Shown: positions 1-8,666 of the stretch, in pieces | How the letters are laid out: the number at the start of each line of letters is the position of its first letter | Numbering within the stretch: position 1 is the stretch's first letter | DNA from: Aestuariivita sp. | Lineage (GTDB): Bacteria; Pseudomonadota; Alphaproteobacteria; Rhodobacterales; Rhodobacteraceae | NCBI GenBank assembly: GCA_018401465.1 | Contig: JAGYKE010000004.1 | Location: 1,953,857-2,017,856 of the forward strand | Direction of reading: 5' to 3' | Length of the DNA: 64,000 bases | Translations under genes and position numbers: made by a program | Notes under the pieces: generated by a model | Told to the model about the DNA's origin: nothing | What the model saw: the letters and a program-made list of their open reading frames with translations, nothing else | Database searches by the model: none

Positions 1-1
1 G

Positions 2-247
2 CCGGGCCTTGCCCCCCTGCGCGCGACACGGACCTATCGCTGGGACGAAGGGCTGGACGTGCATTTCGAGGACGGGCGCTTCTTCCACCGCGTGCCCGCG
101 GCGGGCGGCGGCACGCGGCACGACTGCGATCCCGACACCTATGACGTGACCTATGATTTCACCGACTGGCCCGTCTTTACCGTCGCATGGGACGTGCGGG
201 GCCCGCGCAAGGCCTATCACATGGTCTCGCGTTACACGCGGATCTAG
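2..247 (+). CDS. DUF6314-like protein, C-terminal part (5' end outside window)
   Basis: The reading frame is open from the left edge to a TAG at 245-247, leaving the last 81 residues of a longer protein. The visible part contains FEDGRFFHR, a histidine-cysteine segment (RHDCDPDTY), and the ending GPRKAYHMVSRY. From memory this pattern matches the DUF6314 family, small beta-rich proteins common in Rhodobacteraceae with no established function. The stop codon overlaps the stop of the convergent gene on the other strand through a shared CTAG. The family call is moderately sure; no function is inferred. Confidence 0.65.
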   Translation, partial: PGLAPLRATRTYRWDEGLDVHFEDGRFFHRVPAAGGGTRHDCDPDTYDVTYDFTDWPVFTVAWDVRGPRKAYHMVSRYTRI

Positions 248-489
248 AACCCCAGCGCAGCGCTGTTACGGCAATAGGAGGGCGGCTGGTCGAGATGATC
301 GTTCTCGGCCTGCAGATGGCGGCAGCCGTCCTGATCGGTGCAGCCCGCACAGCGATAGACCATCGCCGCGAAGGCACGCGCGCCGCTTTCGGGATTGGCG
401 AGGATGCCGGCCGAGAGATCGGTTCCGGTCCGATCCGCCATGCCCGAGACGAGATCGGCGCTGTCGGCGAGGGATTTGAAAAGGCCCAT
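244..489 (-). CDS. DUF6455-like small cysteine protein
   Basis: This 81-residue protein starts at MGLFKSLAD. It has four cysteines, C47, C50, C56 and C73, in the arrangement CxxC-x5-C followed by PSYCRNSAAL near the end. That spacing resembles DUF6455, a small family of unknown function in Rhodobacterales; the cysteines could bind a metal, but this is inference. In-frame starts further upstream would add residues that do not look family-like, so the Met at 489 was chosen although no clear ribosome site precedes it. The gene is divergent from bioY. Confidence 0.6.
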   Translation of the reverse strand: MGLFKSLADSADLVSGMADRTGTDLSAGILANPESGARAFAAMVYRCAGCTDQDGCRHLQAENDHLDQPPSYCRNSAALGF

Positions 490-552
490 TGGAAGATCCG
501 CCCTGATTTTGTTGCGTCCAGCAACCATTAGCGCGCGGAAGGCCCTGTGCGC

Positions 553-568
553 CTTGACCTGGTTCAAG
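553..568. promoter_or_regulatory. Short inverted repeat in the bioY upstream region
   Basis: CTTGA-N6-TCAAG lies in the divergent gap between the DUF6455-like gene and bioY, about 85 bases before the bioY start. It includes a TTGACC that could act as a -35 element, but no good -10 follows it. It does not resemble the TTATNNATAA-type BioR operator, which was not seen here. Any role as an operator is speculative. Confidence 0.2.
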
Positions 569-652
569 CGCGCGGGCCGCGCAGTTTCCGCTTGCGGCCC
601 GGTCGCCCCCGCGCCATTCACATGGGCAGTTCACGTTCGAGGAGATCATATC

Positions 653-1249
653 ATGACGAACCCCAACGGCCTTGTTCTGACCGAGGCGTTCGGTCCCCGC
701 GACGGCGCGGCGCTGCGCCTCAAGCAGGCGGCGCTGGTCATCGGCGGCATCCTGATGCTGGCGGTCGCCGCCAAGATCAAGGTGCCGATGTGGCCCGTGC
801 CCGTTACCATGGGCACTTTCGCGGTCCTGGCGATCGGCGCGGCCTATGGCGCGCGGCTTGGGCTGACGACGATCCTCGGTTACATGCTGGTCGGTGCGCT
901 GGGCTTCGACGTCTTCGCCGGGTCTTCGGCCGAGCAATACGGGATCACCTACATGATGGGCGGCACCGGCGGCTATCTGGTGGGCTATGTCATGGCCACC
1001 GTGGCGCTGGGCTGGCTGGCACGGCGCGGCTGGGACCGGTCGGTCCTGTGGATGGCGGCGGCGATGCTGGTGGGCAACGCGCTGATCTATGCGCCGGGGC
1101 TTTACTGGCTGGGCGCGCTTTACGGCTGGGACAAGCCGATCCTGGACTGGGGGCTGACGCCCTTCCTTGTCGGCGACGCGCTGAAGCTCGCCCTCGCGGC
1201 GCTCCTTCTGCCCGCGCTGTGGAAGCTTGTGGGCAACGCCCGCGGCTGA
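653..1249 (+). CDS. bioY: Biotin transporter BioY (ECF S component)
   Basis: BioY is the membrane substrate-binding component of biotin uptake, working alone or with ECF ATPases. The 198-residue protein is strongly hydrophobic with about six membrane segments. It carries the family signatures KIKVPMWPVPVTMGTF (about residues 42-57) and GGTGGYLVGY (about 104-113), which form the biotin site in known BioY proteins. The start at 653 is chosen because GAGGAGA lies seven to eight bases upstream; an earlier in-frame Met adds an unrelated tail. No bioM or bioN gene is adjacent. A terminator follows the stop. Confidence 0.93.
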   Translation: MTNPNGLVLTEAFGPRDGAALRLKQAALVIGGILMLAVAAKIKVPMWPVPVTMGTFAVLAIGAAYGARLGLTTILGYMLVGALGFDVFAGSSAEQYGITYMMGGTGGYLVGYVMATVALGWLARRGWDRSVLWMAAAMLVGNALIYAPGLYWLGALYGWDKPILDWGLTPFLVGDALKLALAALLLPALWKLVGNARG

Positions 1250-1272
1250 GCCTTTCGCCGCAACGACAGACA

Positions 1273-1306
1273 GGCCCGGATACCCCGCGCGGTGTCCGGG
1301 CCTTTT
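1273..1306 (+). terminator. Rho-independent terminator after bioY
   Basis: An 11-bp stem, GGCCCGGATAC against GTGTCCGGGCC with one G-T pair, closes an eight-base loop and is followed by TTTT. It also lies directly after the convergent hydrolase-OsmC stop at 1311 and may serve both strands. Confidence 0.8.
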
Positions 1307-1310
1307 CCGT

Positions 1311-2522
1311 TCAGTCGAGTTCGGTACTCACCTGTGCGCCGCGGTCCAGCGTGCGATGGACCGGGCAGCGGTCGGCGATTTCGCGCAGGCGCGCGCGCTG
1401 GTCGGGGGCAAGCGGGCCGTCCAGACGGATGCGGCGGCTGAACCGGTCGATCCGGCCTTCGGCCGACGGATCGGCGTCCTGGGCATGGACCTTGTCGTGG
1501 CTCACATCGACGCGGATGCCGGTCAGCTGCCGGCCCTTGCGCCGCGCATACATCCGGATCGTCATCGAGGTGCAAGCACCCAGCCCCGCCGCGATCAGCC
1601 CATAGGGTGACAGGCCGCGGTTGGTGCCGCCATAGGCCTTGGGTTCGTCGGCGAGGATGTGATGATCGGGGCCGGACTGGATGTCCTGCAAAAAGCCGCC
1701 CGCATCCGCCTCGGTCACGCGCACGATGCCTTCGGGTGCGCCGGGCGGCGGGGCAGGGGGCGTGAGCGGCACATAGCGCCCGACCCAGGTGGCAATGACA
1801 TCGGCGGCGTATTCGGCATCTTCGGCGCGCGAGATCAGGTGATCGGCGTCATCGAGCGTGACAAAGCTTTTCGGGTGGCGTGCGGCGGCGAAGATCCGGG
1901 CCGCGTTGTCGATCCCCACGACCGCGTCGCGGGGCGCGTGCAGGACAAGAAGGGCCGCGTTCAGCGCCGGGATCGCATCCGTCAGCGCACCGGTGGCCAC
2001 ATCGTCTAGAAACCGCCGTCCGATGCGGAACGGCCGCCCGCCCAGATCGACCTCGGCCATGCCGGCTTCGCGGATGCGCGGCAGGGCGTCGGTGAAGGTG
2101 CGGACCACGTGGCTGGGATCGAAGGGCGCGCCCAGCGTGACGACGGCGCGGATGCCCCGCAGGCCGGGCGCGGCCTTCAGCACCGCCGCGCCGCCCAGCG
2201 AATGGCCGATCAGGATTGAGGGGGCAAGGCCGCGCCCCGCAAGATAGGCCTGCGCCGCGACAAGGTCGGCGACGTTCGAGGAAAAGGTCGTGTTGGCGAA
2301 TTCGCCGGCCGAATGGCCAAGCCCCGTGAAATCGAACCGCAAGACCGCGATGCCGCGCGCCGTCAGCCGCGCCGCGATGCGTCGGGCGGCGGCGATGTCC
2401 TTTCCGCACGTGAAGCAATGCGCGAAGAGCGCCGTGGCCAGCACCGGCCCCTCGGGCAGGTCGAGCCGCGCTGCGAGGCGGTCCCCGGAGTGGCCGTGGA
2501 AGGTGGCGCGTTCTGTGGGCAT
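1311..2522 (-). CDS. Alpha/beta hydrolase-OsmC fusion protein
   Basis: This 403-residue fusion has an N-terminal alpha/beta hydrolase (about 1-250) and a C-terminal OsmC-type peroxidase domain (about 262-403). The hydrolase nucleophile is Ser108 in GHSLGG, with likely acid Asp199 and base His228 (DADHL). The OsmC half keeps both expected cysteines, Cys317 (LGACTSM) and Cys386 (DRCPVH), which in OsmC and Ohr proteins reduce organic hydroperoxides. Physiological substrates are unknown; a link between hydrolysis and peroxide defence is inference. The start at 2522 follows GGAGAAAG; the longer frame upstream lacks a better site. Confidence 0.9.
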   Translation of the reverse strand: MPTERATFHGHSGDRLAARLDLPEGPVLATALFAHCFTCGKDIAAARRIAARLTARGIAVLRFDFTGLGHSAGEFANTTFSSNVADLVAAQAYLAGRGLAPSILIGHSLGGAAVLKAAPGLRGIRAVVTLGAPFDPSHVVRTFTDALPRIREAGMAEVDLGGRPFRIGRRFLDDVATGALTDAIPALNAALLVLHAPRDAVVGIDNAARIFAAARHPKSFVTLDDADHLISRAEDAEYAADVIATWVGRYVPLTPPAPPPGAPEGIVRVTEADAGGFLQDIQSGPDHHILADEPKAYGGTNRGLSPYGLIAAGLGACTSMTIRMYARRKGRQLTGIRVDVSHDKVHAQDADPSAEGRIDRFSRRIRLDGPLAPDQRARLREIADRCPVHRTLDRGAQVSTELD

Positions 2523-2622
2523 GGCTTTCTCCGTCAGGCAGGACCCGACGGTGGGCCGTTCCGGCATCTGCCGCAACGGGTGTGTCGGCGCTGTCACGCC
2601 AAGGTGACGGGCCGTGCGCGGA

Positions 2623-2958
2623 TCAGTCGGTGACGACCCGGCCTGCCGGGGCGTAGCCCTGTCCGAACGACAGATGGTCGATCACCGCGTCGCGCGCGAC
2701 GCTTCCCAGCGCCATCGCGTCGTCCTGCGGCAGAAGGAGCCAGAGCCCCGCCACGAAGGCGACAAGCGTCACCGACAGCATCGCGACCCCGCCAATCGCG
2801 AGGCGCGCAAAGCCCCGCCCCATCCCGGACCCCGGTTCCCGCGGCGGCCCCGGGTCCGCGTCCATGGGACCCGGTTCGACAAAGCCGTGGTTTTCGCCAA
2901 GACGGGCGCGGGCCTCGATTCGGGCGAGGCGTTCGTAAAAGCTGGTCTGCGTCTTCAT
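2623..2958 (-). CDS. Small single-pass membrane protein, unknown function
   Basis: This 111-residue protein has a charged N-terminal helix (FYERLARIEARARLG), a Pro/Gly-rich stretch, one hydrophobic segment at about 51-76, and a C-terminal part of about 35 residues ending GRVVTD. I do not recognise the family. It is similar in layout to short conserved Rhodobacterales membrane proteins found beside glnA. The start is the Met of MKTQTSF; no strong ribosome site is visible, so a different start is possible. Confidence 0.55.
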   Translation of the reverse strand: MKTQTSFYERLARIEARARLGENHGFVEPGPMDADPGPPREPGSGMGRGFARLAIGGVAMLSVTLVAFVAGLWLLLPQDDAMALGSVARDAVIDHLSFGQGYAPAGRVVTD

Positions 2959-3056
2959 GGCGAAACGGTCCGGATCGGTTGACCTAGGGCAAAAGCATGA
3001 CAGCCGAACTTGGCGACAGAGCGCCACGACAGGGGCAAGCCTGTGGCACGACGCGA

Positions 3057-3082
3057 AAAGGGCGCCGCAAGCGGCGCCCTTT
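3057..3082 (-). terminator. Terminator after glnA
   Basis: A perfect 12-bp inverted repeat (AAAGGGCGCCGC and its complement) with a two-base centre lies just past the glnA stop. Read on the minus strand it ends in a T run (TTTT). Confidence 0.85.
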
Positions 3083-3102
3083 CCCTGTCGATCCAGCGAG
3101 GA

Positions 3103-4509
3103 TCAGCAGCTGTAGTAGTTCTTGAATTCGACCGGGTGCGGCGTCATCTCGAAGTCTTCGACCTCTTCCATCTTCAGCGCGATATACGACTCGATCTGGT
3201 CCTTGTTGAAGACATCGCCGACCAGCAGGAAGTCCATGTCCTTCTGCAGTTCGTCCAGCGCTTCGCGCAAGCTGCCACAGACAGTCGGGATGCCGGCCAG
3301 CTCTTCCGCGGGCAGGTCGTAGAGGTTCTTGTCCATCGCCTCGCCCGGATCGATCTTGTTCTTGATCCCGTCGAGACCGGCCAGAAGCAGGGCCGAGAAC
3401 GCGAGGTAGGGGTTCGCCGACGGATCGGGGAAACGGGCTTCGACGCGCTTTGCCTTGGGGCTTTCCGTCCACGGAATACGGATGCAACCCGACCGGTTGC
3501 GGGCCGAATAGGCGCGCAGGACGGGGGCCTCGTAGCCCGGGACCAGACGCTTGTAGCTGTTGGTCGACGGATTGGTGAAGGCGTTGAGCGCCTTGGCATG
3601 CGTCAGCAGGCCGCCGATGAAGTAGAGCGCTTCCTGGCTCAGGTCGGCGTACTTGTCGCCCGCGAAGAGCGGCTTGCCGTCCTTCCAGATGGACATGTTG
3701 ACGTGCATGCCCGAGCCGTTGTCGCCCTTGATGGGCTTCGGCATGAAGGTGGCCGAACGGCCATAGGCCTGCGCCACGTTGTGGATGACGTACTTGTACT
3801 TCTGGATCTCGTCCGCCTGCTTGGTCAGCGACGAGAAGATGAGGCCCAGTTCGTGCTGGCTGGTCGCCACCTCGTGGTGGTGCTTGTCGACCTTCATGCC
3901 GATGCGCTTCATGGTCGAGAGCATTTCAGACCGGAGGTCCTGCCCGTCATCGGACGGGTTCACCGGGAAATAGCCGCCCTTGTAGCCCGGGCGATGGCCG
4001 AGGTTGCCCATCTCGAACTGGGTGTCGGTGTTCCAGGCGGCGTGGTCGGCATCGACCTCGTAGGACACCTTGTTCGGTGTCACTGCGTAGCGAACGTCGT
4101 CGAAGATGAAGAATTCGGCTTCGGGGCCGAAATAGGCGACGTCACCGATGCCGCTCGACTTCAGGTAGGCTTCCGCTTTTGCCGCGATCGAACGCGGGTC
4201 GCGGCCATAGGCTTCGCCCGTGTCGGGTTCCACGACCGAGCAATGGATGCAGACGGTCTTTTCCGCGTAGAACGGGTCGATATAGGCGCTGTCGGGGTCG
4301 AGCATCAGCTTCATGTCCGACGCTTCGATGGACTTCCAGCCCGCGACCGAGGAACCGTCGAACATGAAGCCTTCGTCGAGGAAGTCTTCGTCGACCAGGT
4401 CGGCGACAACGGTCACGTGCTGCAGCTTGCCGCGCGGATCGGTGAAGCGGATGTCGACATAGGCGACATCCTCGTCCTTGATCAGCTTCAGAAGGGTCTT
4501 CTTGCTCAT
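3103..4509 (-). CDS. glnA: Glutamine synthetase type I
   Basis: GlnA makes glutamine from glutamate, ammonia and ATP in the cytoplasm, forming a dodecamer. The 468 residues match the usual length of bacterial GSI. Visible signatures are FDGSS (50-54), the metal and substrate residues of FGPEAEFF (127-134), the ATP-site stretch [12 protein letters not shown], and NRSGCIRIP. Tyr397 in NLYDLPAEE is the adenylylation site, so the enzyme is the beta subtype controlled by GlnE. It follows glnB by 35 bases in a glnB-glnA operon, the standard alphaproteobacterial arrangement tied to nitrogen status. Confidence 0.98.
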   Translation of the reverse strand: MSKKTLLKLIKDEDVAYVDIRFTDPRGKLQHVTVVADLVDEDFLDEGFMFDGSSVAGWKSIEASDMKLMLDPDSAYIDPFYAEKTVCIHCSVVEPDTGEAYGRDPRSIAAKAEAYLKSSGIGDVAYFGPEAEFFIFDDVRYAVTPNKVSYEVDADHAAWNTDTQFEMGNLGHRPGYKGGYFPVNPSDDGQDLRSEMLSTMKRIGMKVDKHHHEVATSQHELGLIFSSLTKQADEIQKYKYVIHNVAQAYGRSATFMPKPIKGDNGSGMHVNMSIWKDGKPLFAGDKYADLSQEALYFIGGLLTHAKALNAFTNPSTNSYKRLVPGYEAPVLRAYSARNRSGCIRIPWTESPKAKRVEARFPDPSANPYLAFSALLLAGLDGIKNKIDPGEAMDKNLYDLPAEELAGIPTVCGSLREALDELQKDMDFLLVGDVFNKDQIESYIALKMEEVEDFEMTPHPVEFKNYYSC

Positions 4510-4544
4510 GTCAGTGGGGTCCTTTCTTCACGATTGGCAGGAGT

Positions 4545-5061
<517 letters not shown>

Positions 5062-6570
5062 ATGGGCGAAGTTCTGACCGCAGCCCGGATGCGCAGCGCC
5101 GAAACGGCGGCGATCGCCCGTGGCGACACCACCGGGCTGGCAATGATGGAGCGGGCGGGCGAAGGCGTGGCCGGAGCCATCCTTGCGCGCTGGCCTGCGC
5201 CGGGGCCGGGCCGGGTGGCGGTGCTGTGCGGGCCGGGCAACAACGGCGGTGATGGTTTCGTCATCGCGCGGCTTCTGCGCGATCGGGGCCTGCAGGTTGA
5301 CGTCTTTGTGTCGGCAGAGCCCGACCGCCTGCCGCCCGATGCGTCCGCCAATGCCCGGCTCTGGGCAGAACGCGGACCGGTGCGGCCCTTGGCCAAGGCG
5401 GGTCCGGGCGCGGGTCTGGTGGTCGACGCGCTTTTCGGCACGGGGCTGACGCGGCCTCTGGGCGATCCGGAGCGCGCGGTTCTGGCGACCTTCGGCCGCG
5501 CGGGTGTGCCGGTTGTGGCGGTCGACATTCCTTCGGGGCTATGCGCCGACAGCGGGCGGGTGCTGGGCGGCTGGGCCATGACGCCTGCCGCGCTGACCGT
5601 GACGTTTCACCGGGCGAAACCCGGGCATTACCTTGCGGACGGGCCGGGGATGTGCGGGGCGCTGGCAGTGGTCGGGATCGGTCTGCCCGACCCTGACCCT
5701 TCGGGCCTGACGCATCTGGTCGGCGCGCCGCGGCCTGCGACCCTCGCCAAGGGGCAGGCCGCCCACAAACACGGGCATGGGCATGTGCTCGTCCTGTCAG
5801 GTGGCCCGGGCCGGACCGGGGCCGCGCGGCTGGCGGCGCGGGGCGCGCTGCGGGCAGGAGCGGGGCTGGTGACGCTGGGCTTACCGCCTGCCGCGCAGTC
5901 CGAGGCGGCGGCGCAGCTGACGGCGGTAATGCTGCGCCGGGTGCCCGATGCGGCGGCTTTTGCCGAAGTGCTGGAAGACGCACGGATCGGGGCTGTATGC
6001 CTCGGCCCCGCGCTCGGGCTCGGCGCGCGGCAGGCCGACCTTGTGCGCGTGGCGCTTCAGGCGCGGCGATTGACTGTCCTTGATGCCGACGCGCTGAGCC
6101 TCATCGCGGGTGATCCAGGCCTTGCGGACATGCTGCATGCCGACTGTGTTCTGACGCCTCACGCAGGCGAATTCGCAAGATTGTTCCCCGATCACGCCGA
6201 ACGGCTGGCCGCACCGGCAGATCGTGGCCCGGCCTTTTCGCGCATCGATGCCGTGCGCGCGGCGGCGGTGCGCTGCGGGGCGGTTGTGCTGCTCAAGGGC
6301 CCCGATACAGTCATCGCCGATCCCGAAGGCGGTACTGCGTTGCATGCCGCCGCCTATGACCGCGCTGCGCCTTGGCTTGCCACGGCGGGGTCGGGGGATG
6401 TGCTGGCGGGTACCATCGCGGGCCTTCTGGCAAGGGGCATGGCCGTGGCAGACGCCGCCGGGACCGGCGTCTGGCTGCATGCCGAGGCGGCGCGTCGCTT
6501 CGGCCCCGGCCTGATCGCCGAGGATATCGCCGAAATCTACCCGGTGGTCTTCCGCGATCTGGGCGTCTAG
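5062..6570 (+). CDS. nnr: Bifunctional NAD(P)HX epimerase / dehydratase
   Basis: Nnr repairs damaged hydrated NADH and NADPH: the N-terminal YjeF domain epimerises NAD(P)HX and the C-terminal domain is an ADP-dependent dehydratase. In this 502-residue protein the epimerase half (about 1-215) has GPGNNGGDGF at 58-67, and the dehydratase half (about 230-500) has DADALSL, LTPHAGEF and GSGDVLAG near 442-449, the nucleotide-binding motif. Length and order match the usual fused enzyme. It diverges from glnB, a pairing common in Rhodobacterales. The start has only weak ribosome-site support. Confidence 0.93.
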   Translation: MGEVLTAARMRSAETAAIARGDTTGLAMMERAGEGVAGAILARWPAPGPGRVAVLCGPGNNGGDGFVIARLLRDRGLQVDVFVSAEPDRLPPDASANARLWAERGPVRPLAKAGPGAGLVVDALFGTGLTRPLGDPERAVLATFGRAGVPVVAVDIPSGLCADSGRVLGGWAMTPAALTVTFHRAKPGHYLADGPGMCGALAVVGIGLPDPDPSGLTHLVGAPRPATLAKGQAAHKHGHGHVLVLSGGPGRTGAARLAARGALRAGAGLVTLGLPPAAQSEAAAQLTAVMLRRVPDAAAFAEVLEDARIGAVCLGPALGLGARQADLVRVALQARRLTVLDADALSLIAGDPGLADMLHADCVLTPHAGEFARLFPDHAERLAAPADRGPAFSRIDAVRAAAVRCGAVVLLKGPDTVIADPEGGTALHAAAYDRAAPWLATAGSGDVLAGTIAGLLARGMAVADAAGTGVWLHAEAARRFGPGLIAEDIAEIYPVVFRDLGV

Positions 6571-6571
6571 T

Positions 6572-7084
6572 TCAGGCGGCCGGGCGAAGGCCGAGCTGAG
6601 CGGGGCTGCTGGCCAGTTCCAGCCCTTCGGCATAGATGATCTCGGCACGTTCAAAGATCAGCCGGTGCAGCGTCATCTCCACCTCTCCGAGATCTCGGAT
6701 GAAGCCGAGATCGGCCAGCATGCCGACCGGGACCGAGACTTGGGGCTGCCCGAACTTCACCTTCGCGAGCCAGTCGCGCAGCAGCACGGCCTGCGCCGCA
6801 GGAAGAACCAGCACGGCTTCCGGTTCCATGGTCCCGAACGCGCCGCCCCGGATTTCTACTGCATCGGTGCGCACCCGGTCGACATGGTGATCGACAAGGC
6901 GCGCACTGCCCGCCTTGCGGGTTACGATCCGGTCGCCCGGAACGAGGTGTTCCACCGGAAGCGCGCCGTCCAGCGTCATCACGCGCATGCCCGACGGCAA
7001 CCCGGATGGGGCCTGCGACCAGATCGGGACAATGGGTCGGGGCCGAGCCGACGTGCCCGAAGGCACACCTGGAATGGGTGTCAT
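6572..7084 (-). CDS. Hint-domain protein lacking the catalytic cysteine
   Basis: This protein of about 170 residues has a Hint (Hedgehog/intein) core: GMRVMTLDGALPVEHLVPGDRIVTR, shown here in parts, then VDHHVDRVR, a middle region, and the ending LIFERAEIIYAEGLELAS. The residue before the first core strand, normally the Cys that starts self-cleavage, is replaced by Ser/Gly (LPSGMRV), so splicing or cleavage activity is doubtful. It is convergent with nnr, with one base between the stops, and divergent from a second Hint gene. The start at MTPIPG is uncertain because no clear ribosome site is present. Confidence 0.75.
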   Translation of the reverse strand: MTPIPGVPSGTSARPRPIVPIWSQAPSGLPSGMRVMTLDGALPVEHLVPGDRIVTRKAGSARLVDHHVDRVRTDAVEIRGGAFGTMEPEAVLVLPAAQAVLLRDWLAKVKFGQPQVSVPVGMLADLGFIRDLGEVEMTLHRLIFERAEIIYAEGLELASSPAQLGLRPAA

Positions 7085-7316
7085 TGCACTGCTCACTGCT
7101 TCTGCCTTTTGGCTTTTTCGGGCAAGATACCTGAAAATGACGTTAAGTCGCCGCAATTCGTGCAACCGGCACGCGGGCGGGCGCAGCCCGTGTTCCCGGG
7201 GACACGCATTGCGCGCCCGGGCAGGCGTTTGCCGCAAAATTGCCCCAATCCGGGGTTAGGCGCAGGTCCAAGGGCCGGGAAAACCGGCCGACGGGCAGCT
7301 ATCGGCGGACGGATTC
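7085..7316. promoter_or_regulatory. Divergent region between two Hint-domain genes
   Basis: This 232-base gap must hold both promoters. A hairpin, GGCCGG-N5-CCGGCC at 7273-7289, lies about 28 bases before the plus-strand start, and CGTGT-N8-ACACG lies near 7189-7206. No clean -10/-35 pair was found. The role of the hairpins is unknown. Confidence 0.3.
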
Positions 7317-8438
7317 TTGGCGAACTATTCGATCTGGGCTCTTGGAGCCTCGCAGATATCGATTTCGGGCGGCGCGTCTCTGGGAAATCCTTCCCAGGGC
7401 GAGGGCACGCATCTGGTAGGACGCACGATCACGCTGAATTCCTACCGGTTCGAACAGCTGTCGATCAGCGACCGCGGGTCGGATGCCAATTTCGACGACA
7501 ACGATACGGATCAGGTGCTGCGTGGACGGCAGGATTTCGACGGTAGCAGCCATGCCAACAACACCATCATAGAGGCTGAATACCGTATCGTCCTGCGCGA
7601 CCCGAGGACCGGCCAGATCTATGAGGCGCTGGGCGTCAACATCCGCAATTCCTCAACCAGTTACGCAACCGTGGAAGGGCTGGCTTTCGTCGATCGCTTT
7701 CCGCCGCAGGGGGTGGCGCTGCAGGTGGTCAGCGCAGCCGAGGGGCCGGGCAGCTTGGGCCAGCCGCCCATCGAGAATGTCGAGATCGCAGCGCCTCCCT
7801 GCTTCACACCGGGTACGCTCATCGCCACCGAGCACGGCCTGCGCCCTGTCGAGGCGCTGGCACCGGGCGACCGTGTCGAGACGCTTGATTCCGGCCTTCA
7901 GAGACTCGTCTGGGTCGGGCAGACCGCCTACAGCCGCGACGCGCTGGCCGCCCGCCCGGACGCGCGGCCCATCCGCATCGCCGCCCATGCCTTCGGCCCC
8001 GGCCTTCCGGCGCGCGACATGCGCGTTTCCGCCCAGCACCGCATTCTGGTCGAGGGGCCGCTGGCCGAGTTGTGCTTCGGCGAACCGCAGGTGCTTGCGG
8101 CGGCCGGGCATCTGGCCGACGGCGACCGCATCCGTGTCGACGACAGCGCCGACACGGTCGTCTATATACATCTGCAATGTGCGGCTCATGAAATCCTGAT
8201 CTCGGACGGGCTGCCCAGCGAAAGCTTCAACCCCGGGGAACAGGGATTGCAGGGTTTCGGTGACGTTGCGCGGCGCGACCTGATGGCGGTGCTGCCGGGC
8301 TTCGTGCCGGACGCAGGCCCTTGCCTGCCCGCCGCGCGCCCCATCGTGCGCCGCCACGAGGCGCTGCTTTGGTCGCGGCTGCGCGACGTCGCCCAGCGGG
8401 GCGCATTTCCCCTCGCATCGGCGCGCGCGCTTTGCTAA
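7317..8438 (+). CDS. Hint-domain (Hedgehog/intein-type) secreted-like protein
   Basis: In this 373-residue protein, residues 1-155 form a variable N-terminal domain rich in Ser, Gly and Asp. Residues 160-310 form a Hint domain beginning PCFTPGTLIAT, with Cys162 in the catalytic position. Other Hint-like marks are RPVEALAPGDRV, the histidine in SAQHRIL (H241) and VYIHLQCAAHEILISDG. Rhodobacteraceae encode many such proteins, often exported without a classic signal, with unknown function. Self-cleavage before Cys162 is plausible by analogy but unproven. The start is a TTG giving MANYSIWA, a typical N-terminus for this group. Confidence 0.85.
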   Translation: MANYSIWALGASQISISGGASLGNPSQGEGTHLVGRTITLNSYRFEQLSISDRGSDANFDDNDTDQVLRGRQDFDGSSHANNTIIEAEYRIVLRDPRTGQIYEALGVNIRNSSTSYATVEGLAFVDRFPPQGVALQVVSAAEGPGSLGQPPIENVEIAAPPCFTPGTLIATEHGLRPVEALAPGDRVETLDSGLQRLVWVGQTAYSRDALAARPDARPIRIAAHAFGPGLPARDMRVSAQHRILVEGPLAELCFGEPQVLAAAGHLADGDRIRVDDSADTVVYIHLQCAAHEILISDGLPSESFNPGEQGLQGFGDVARRDLMAVLPGFVPDAGPCLPAARPIVRRHEALLWSRLRDVAQRGAFPLASARALC

Positions 8439-8455
8439 TCACGCGTCCGTCGGTT

Positions 8456-8540
8456 GCGGGTGTGGCGAAATTGGTAGACGCACCAGATTTAGGTTCTGGC
8501 GCCGCAAGGCGTGGGGGTTCAAGTCCCTCCACCCGCACCA
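8456..8540 (+). tRNA. tRNA-Leu (anticodon UAG)
   Basis: The 85-base gene has acceptor stem GCGGGTG / CACCCGC and an encoded ACCA end. The D-loop is followed by the anticodon stem CCAGA/TCTGG with loop TTTAGGT, giving anticodon TAG. The long variable arm (CGCC-GCAA-GGCG) marks a class II leucine tRNA, and the T arm carries GGTTCAAGTCC. It lies between a Hint gene and tig; no integrase or duplicated end is nearby. Confidence 0.97.
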
Positions 8541-8626
8541 GACCGACATCGCCTGAATTTATCCCTTTTGCGCCTCTTGTGCCTGCGCCGCTCTCCCCCT
8601 AGAAGGGCGCAGATTTCGCTTGCTTA

Positions 8627-8647
8627 CGGCGCCATTCAGTGGCGCCG
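8627..8647 (+). promoter_or_regulatory. Hairpin in the tig leader
   Basis: CGGCGCC-N7-GGCGCCG forms a seven-bp stem followed by CCTTTT, just upstream of the tig ribosome site (GGGAG at 8656-8660). It could be a weak terminator for tRNA-Leu transcripts or a leader structure affecting tig. No evidence here separates these. Confidence 0.35.
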
Positions 8648-8666
8648 AACCTTTTGGGAGTGCCAG

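Noticed and set aside
244-247. Overlapping CTAG stop codons as a meaningful signal
   Set aside because: Shared stops between convergent genes can arise simply by compaction; nothing else supports a function.
8456-8540. tRNA-Leu as an integration site
   Set aside because: No duplicated tRNA end, integrase or foreign genes are seen nearby.
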